Shown: piece after piece, positions 7,823 to 9,301 of the stretch
How positions within the stretch are numbered: position 1 is the stretch's first letter
How the letters are laid out: each line of letters opens with the position of its first letter
NCBI GenBank assembly: GCA_003542295.1
Contig: DPKX01000006.1
Span: 1-9,301, forward strand
Direction: 5' to 3'
Source of the DNA: Candidatus Atribacter hydrocarboniphilus
GTDB lineage: Bacteria > Atribacterota > Atribacteria > Atribacterales > Atribacteraceae
DNA: 9,301 nucleotides
Translations under genes and position numbers: made by a program
Notes under the pieces: generated by a model
Databases searched by the model: none
Told to the model about the DNA's origin: nothing
The model's input: only the letters and a program-made list of their open reading frames with translations

Positions 7823-8327
7823 AGGAATAATTGGTTTCAGATTGAAAAGCATGACAAATGGCTACCGCCAAAGCATCGGCGACATCATCGGGAGTTAATT
7901 TTATCTCTTGAATATTAAGTATCGTTTTTACCATATAGATTACCTGCTCCTTTTTTGCTCTCCCATATCCGACTACCGATTGCTTTACCTGAAGGGGAGT
8001 ATATTCAAATACCGGAATAGATTGCATGGCAGCGTTCAACAAGATCACTCCCCTGGCTTCACCAACAGAAATAGCGGTCTTGGAATTTTTATTAAAAAAA
8101 ATCTCCTCAACCGCCACTTCAACAGGATGATAATCATTAATTAAATGACTCATTTCTTGGTAAATTATATATAATTTTTCAGGGAGTGAAAGTTCTTTTT
8201 GGGTAACAATAACACCACATTTGACAACTTTAATCCTTTCGCTCCCTTTTCTTTTCGCTATAATTCCATATCCGGTCGTTGCTGTACCCGGATCAACTCC
8301 CAAGACAATTTTTTCCTGTGATGACAT
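7815..8327 (-). CDS. ruvC: Crossover junction endodeoxyribonuclease RuvC
   Basis: RuvC is the dimeric nuclease that cuts Holliday junctions after RuvAB branch migration. The 170-residue product has the usual length and the complete acidic catalytic set: Asp12 in LGVDPGTATTGYGI, Glu74 in VAVEEIFFNKN, and Asp148 and Asp151 in DDVADALAVAICH. ARGVILLNAA (91-100) and YTPLQVKQSVVGYGRAKKEQV (109-129) also match the family. The ATG (8325-8327) is six bases after the yebC stop; GGAG inside the last yebC codons is about 12 bases upstream. The 3' end overlaps ruvA. Metal-dependent, cytosolic. No sign of damage. Confidence 0.98.
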   Translation of the reverse strand: MSSQEKIVLGVDPGTATTGYGIIAKRKGSERIKVVKCGVIVTQKELSLPEKLYIIYQEMSHLINDYHPVEVAVEEIFFNKNSKTAISVGEARGVILLNAAMQSIPVFEYTPLQVKQSVVGYGRAKKEQVIYMVKTILNIQEIKLTPDDVADALAVAICHAFQSETNYSYV

Positions 8328-8333
8328 CAGAAA

Positions 8334-9083
8334 TTACTGCTCCAACGACTCAAGTAACTCATCAGAAATTTCAAAATTGGAAAAAACTTCCTGTACATCA
8401 TCTAATTCTTCTAAGCTGTCTATAAGGTTAAGTGTCTGTTGAGCTTGCTTGCCCTCCAGATGAACAGTAGTTTTTGGTACCATGGTAATTTCAGCATTGG
8501 AATATGCTATTTTATTTTCATCAATTAAAGCTTTAATCCGATCAAAATCTCCTGGTGAAGTAACAATATCAATTGTCGTGTCGGAGGTCTGTATGTCCTC
8601 TGCACCAGCATCTATAGCTATCATCGTTAAATCATCTTCATCAACACTTCCCTTATCAAAGGAAATCAAGCCTTTTCTTTCAAAAATCCAAGCAACCGAG
8701 CCATTTTCTCCTAAATTTCCACCTAATTTACTAAATAAATGTCGTACCTCTGCAGTGGTTCGATTTCTATTGTCGGTTGTTGCATCGACCATCACCGCTA
8801 CTCCTCCAGGTCCATATCCTTCATAGGTTACTTCTTCAATAGCTACTCCTTCCAGTTCTCCGGTTCCTTTTTTAATTGCCTTATCAATATTATCTGCGGG
8901 CATATTAATTTCACGGGCTTTTAATATTGCATCTCTAAGTCTTGGATTATTATCTGGGTTTCCTCCGCCCTGTCTCGCTGCTACAGTTATTAACCGAATC
9001 AATTTGCTAAACACTTTCCCACGAGCTGCATCAGTTTTCCCTTTTTTATGTTTAATAGATGCCCATTTTGAATGTCCAGACAT
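8334..9083 (-). CDS. yebC: YebC/PmpR/TACO1 family protein
   Basis: This family was first described as transcriptional regulators (PmpR, YebC), while its mitochondrial member TACO1 is a translational activator. Recent work, as I recall it, links bacterial members to rescue of ribosomes stalled at proline stretches. The 249-residue product is full length: an N-terminal basic domain GHSKWASIKHKKG (3-15) and DAARGKVFSKL (18-28), RLRDAILKARE (48-58), NMPADNIDKAI (60-70), then YEGYGPGGVAVM (87-98), DNRNRT (104-109), GSVAWIFERKG (128-138), and the C-terminal LEELDDVQEVFSNFE (224-238). The ATG (9081-9083) has AAGGGGG about 6 bases upstream. It is the first gene after a strong terminator and the probable head of the transcript. 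yebC next to ruvC is a widespread arrangement; whether the product acts in transcription or translation here cannot be read from the sequence. Confidence 0.97.
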   Translation of the reverse strand: MSGHSKWASIKHKKGKTDAARGKVFSKLIRLITVAARQGGGNPDNNPRLRDAILKAREINMPADNIDKAIKKGTGELEGVAIEEVTYEGYGPGGVAVMVDATTDNRNRTTAEVRHLFSKLGGNLGENGSVAWIFERKGLISFDKGSVDEDDLTMIAIDAGAEDIQTSDTTIDIVTSPGDFDRIKALIDENKIAYSNAEITMVPKTTVHLEGKQAQQTLNLIDSLEELDDVQEVFSNFEISDELLESLEQ

Positions 9084-9108
9084 AGGTTTCCCCCTTCATA
9101 AAAAAGTC

Positions 9109-9158
9109 TCAACATATTCTACCATATAAGTTTCTTGTAGTTCTACCCTTTCAGTATA
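9109..9158 (-). promoter_or_regulatory. Possible promoter region upstream of yebC
   Basis: The AT-rich stretch between the upstream terminator and yebC should contain the operon promoter. Two minus-strand hexamers match the -10 consensus at five of six positions: TAGAAT at 9116-9121 and TATACT at 9153-9158. Neither has a convincing TTGACA-like -35 box at 16-18 bases, so the exact site is unproven. The TAGAAT box would give a leader of about 25 bases and the TATACT box one of about 65. Confidence 0.3.
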
Positions 9159-9236
9159 GTAATCAGCAACGAGTTCATTTATTTCTTATCTCGGTATTTT
9201 CATTGTTAAACACGTAAGGGTTTTATATCTTTTTAT

Positions 9237-9276
9237 TCAAAAAAATAGGGCTGAAGATCATCTCTCCAGCCCTATT
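9237..9276 (-). terminator. Factor-independent terminator of an upstream gene outside the window
   Basis: On the minus strand, AATAGGGCTG (9276-9267) pairs perfectly with CAGCCCTATT (9253-9244). The stem can continue inward by four more pairs (one G-U) to a five-base loop. It is followed directly by a run of seven T (9245-9239). The opposite strand lacks a comparable T run after the stem, so it acts on minus-strand transcripts. It ends a gene to the right of the window and separates it from the yebC-led transcript. The 25 bases beyond it are too short to assign. Confidence 0.9.
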
Positions 9277-9301
9277 CTCAAGTACTCTCATATTAGCTCC
9301 C

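Noticed and set aside
8482..8826. Plus-strand open frame of 114 codons opposite yebC, and other plus-strand frames (for example 3690-3998 and 6697-6978)
   Set aside because: They lie wholly antisense to strongly conserved genes, match no family I recognise and have no supporting context; they are by-products of the codon pattern on the other strand.
9143..9178. An 11-residue minus-strand frame (MNSLLITILKG) in the leader upstream of yebC, as a possible leader peptide
   Set aside because: It has no good ribosome binding site and no run of regulatory codons, overlaps one of the candidate -10 boxes, and is short enough to occur by chance.
9277..9301. The end of an upstream coding sequence (minus strand GGGAGCTAA at the window edge)
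   Set aside because: Only 25 bases remain beyond the terminator. A TAA is present, but the frame cannot be established, so no gene is called.

Overview
The window is one uninterrupted block of chromosomal housekeeping genes, all transcribed from the minus strand (right to left). In transcription order it reads: yebC, ruvC, ruvA, ruvB, queH, a DUF2905 membrane protein gene, a SpoIID/LytB-family secreted protein gene, queA, tgt, yajC, secD, and the first 60 codons of secF, which runs off the left edge. No mobile element, CRISPR array, tRNA, rRNA or convincing plus-strand gene was seen, and no stretch over 300 bases lacks a gene.

The block opens at the right end. A strong factor-independent terminator (9237-9276, minus strand) closes whatever lies upstream outside the window. 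An AT-rich leader of about 155 bases with only weak promoter-like hexamers follows, then yebC with a good ribosome binding site. From there the genes are packed closely: yebC/ruvC 6 bases apart, ruvC/ruvA overlapping by about 8, ruvA/ruvB and ruvB/queH overlapping by 4 (ATGA), queH/DUF2905 overlapping by about 34, DUF2905/spoIID-like 3 bases apart, spoIID-like/queA overlapping by 4, then gaps of 82 (queA-tgt), 16 (tgt-yajC), 36 (yajC-secD) and 18 (secD-secF). This spacing implies one long transcript with translational coupling. The 82-base queA-tgt gap is the only internal spot with room for an element, and it holds an imperfect hairpin.

Four functions are combined: Holliday junction processing (RuvA, RuvB, RuvC), the last three steps of queuosine tRNA modification (Tgt, QueA, QueH), Sec export accessory subunits (YajC, SecD, SecF), and a cell-wall glycan enzyme (SpoIID-like). 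YebC and the small DUF2905 membrane protein complete the set. Use of QueH rather than QueG for the final step, and the DUF2905/SpoIID pair beside queA-tgt, recall gene orders I associate with Clostridia-like and other deep-branching anaerobic bacteria. The Ala/Gly-rich YajC N-terminus resembles that of Gram-negative (diderm) proteins. The mixture would fit an AT-rich anaerobic lineage such as Atribacterota or a relative, but that placement is an inference from memory and is not proved by this window.

I did not find a clearly undescribed system. The points most worth a second look are a roughly 100-residue proline-rich and charged insert that splits the SpoIID domain just before its C-terminal GHG motif, a RuvA whose second helix-hairpin-helix has lost its Gly-x-Gly turn, a secD TTG start overlapped by a two-codon ATG-TTT-TGA frame (or a base miscall), and the long queH/DUF2905 overlap.
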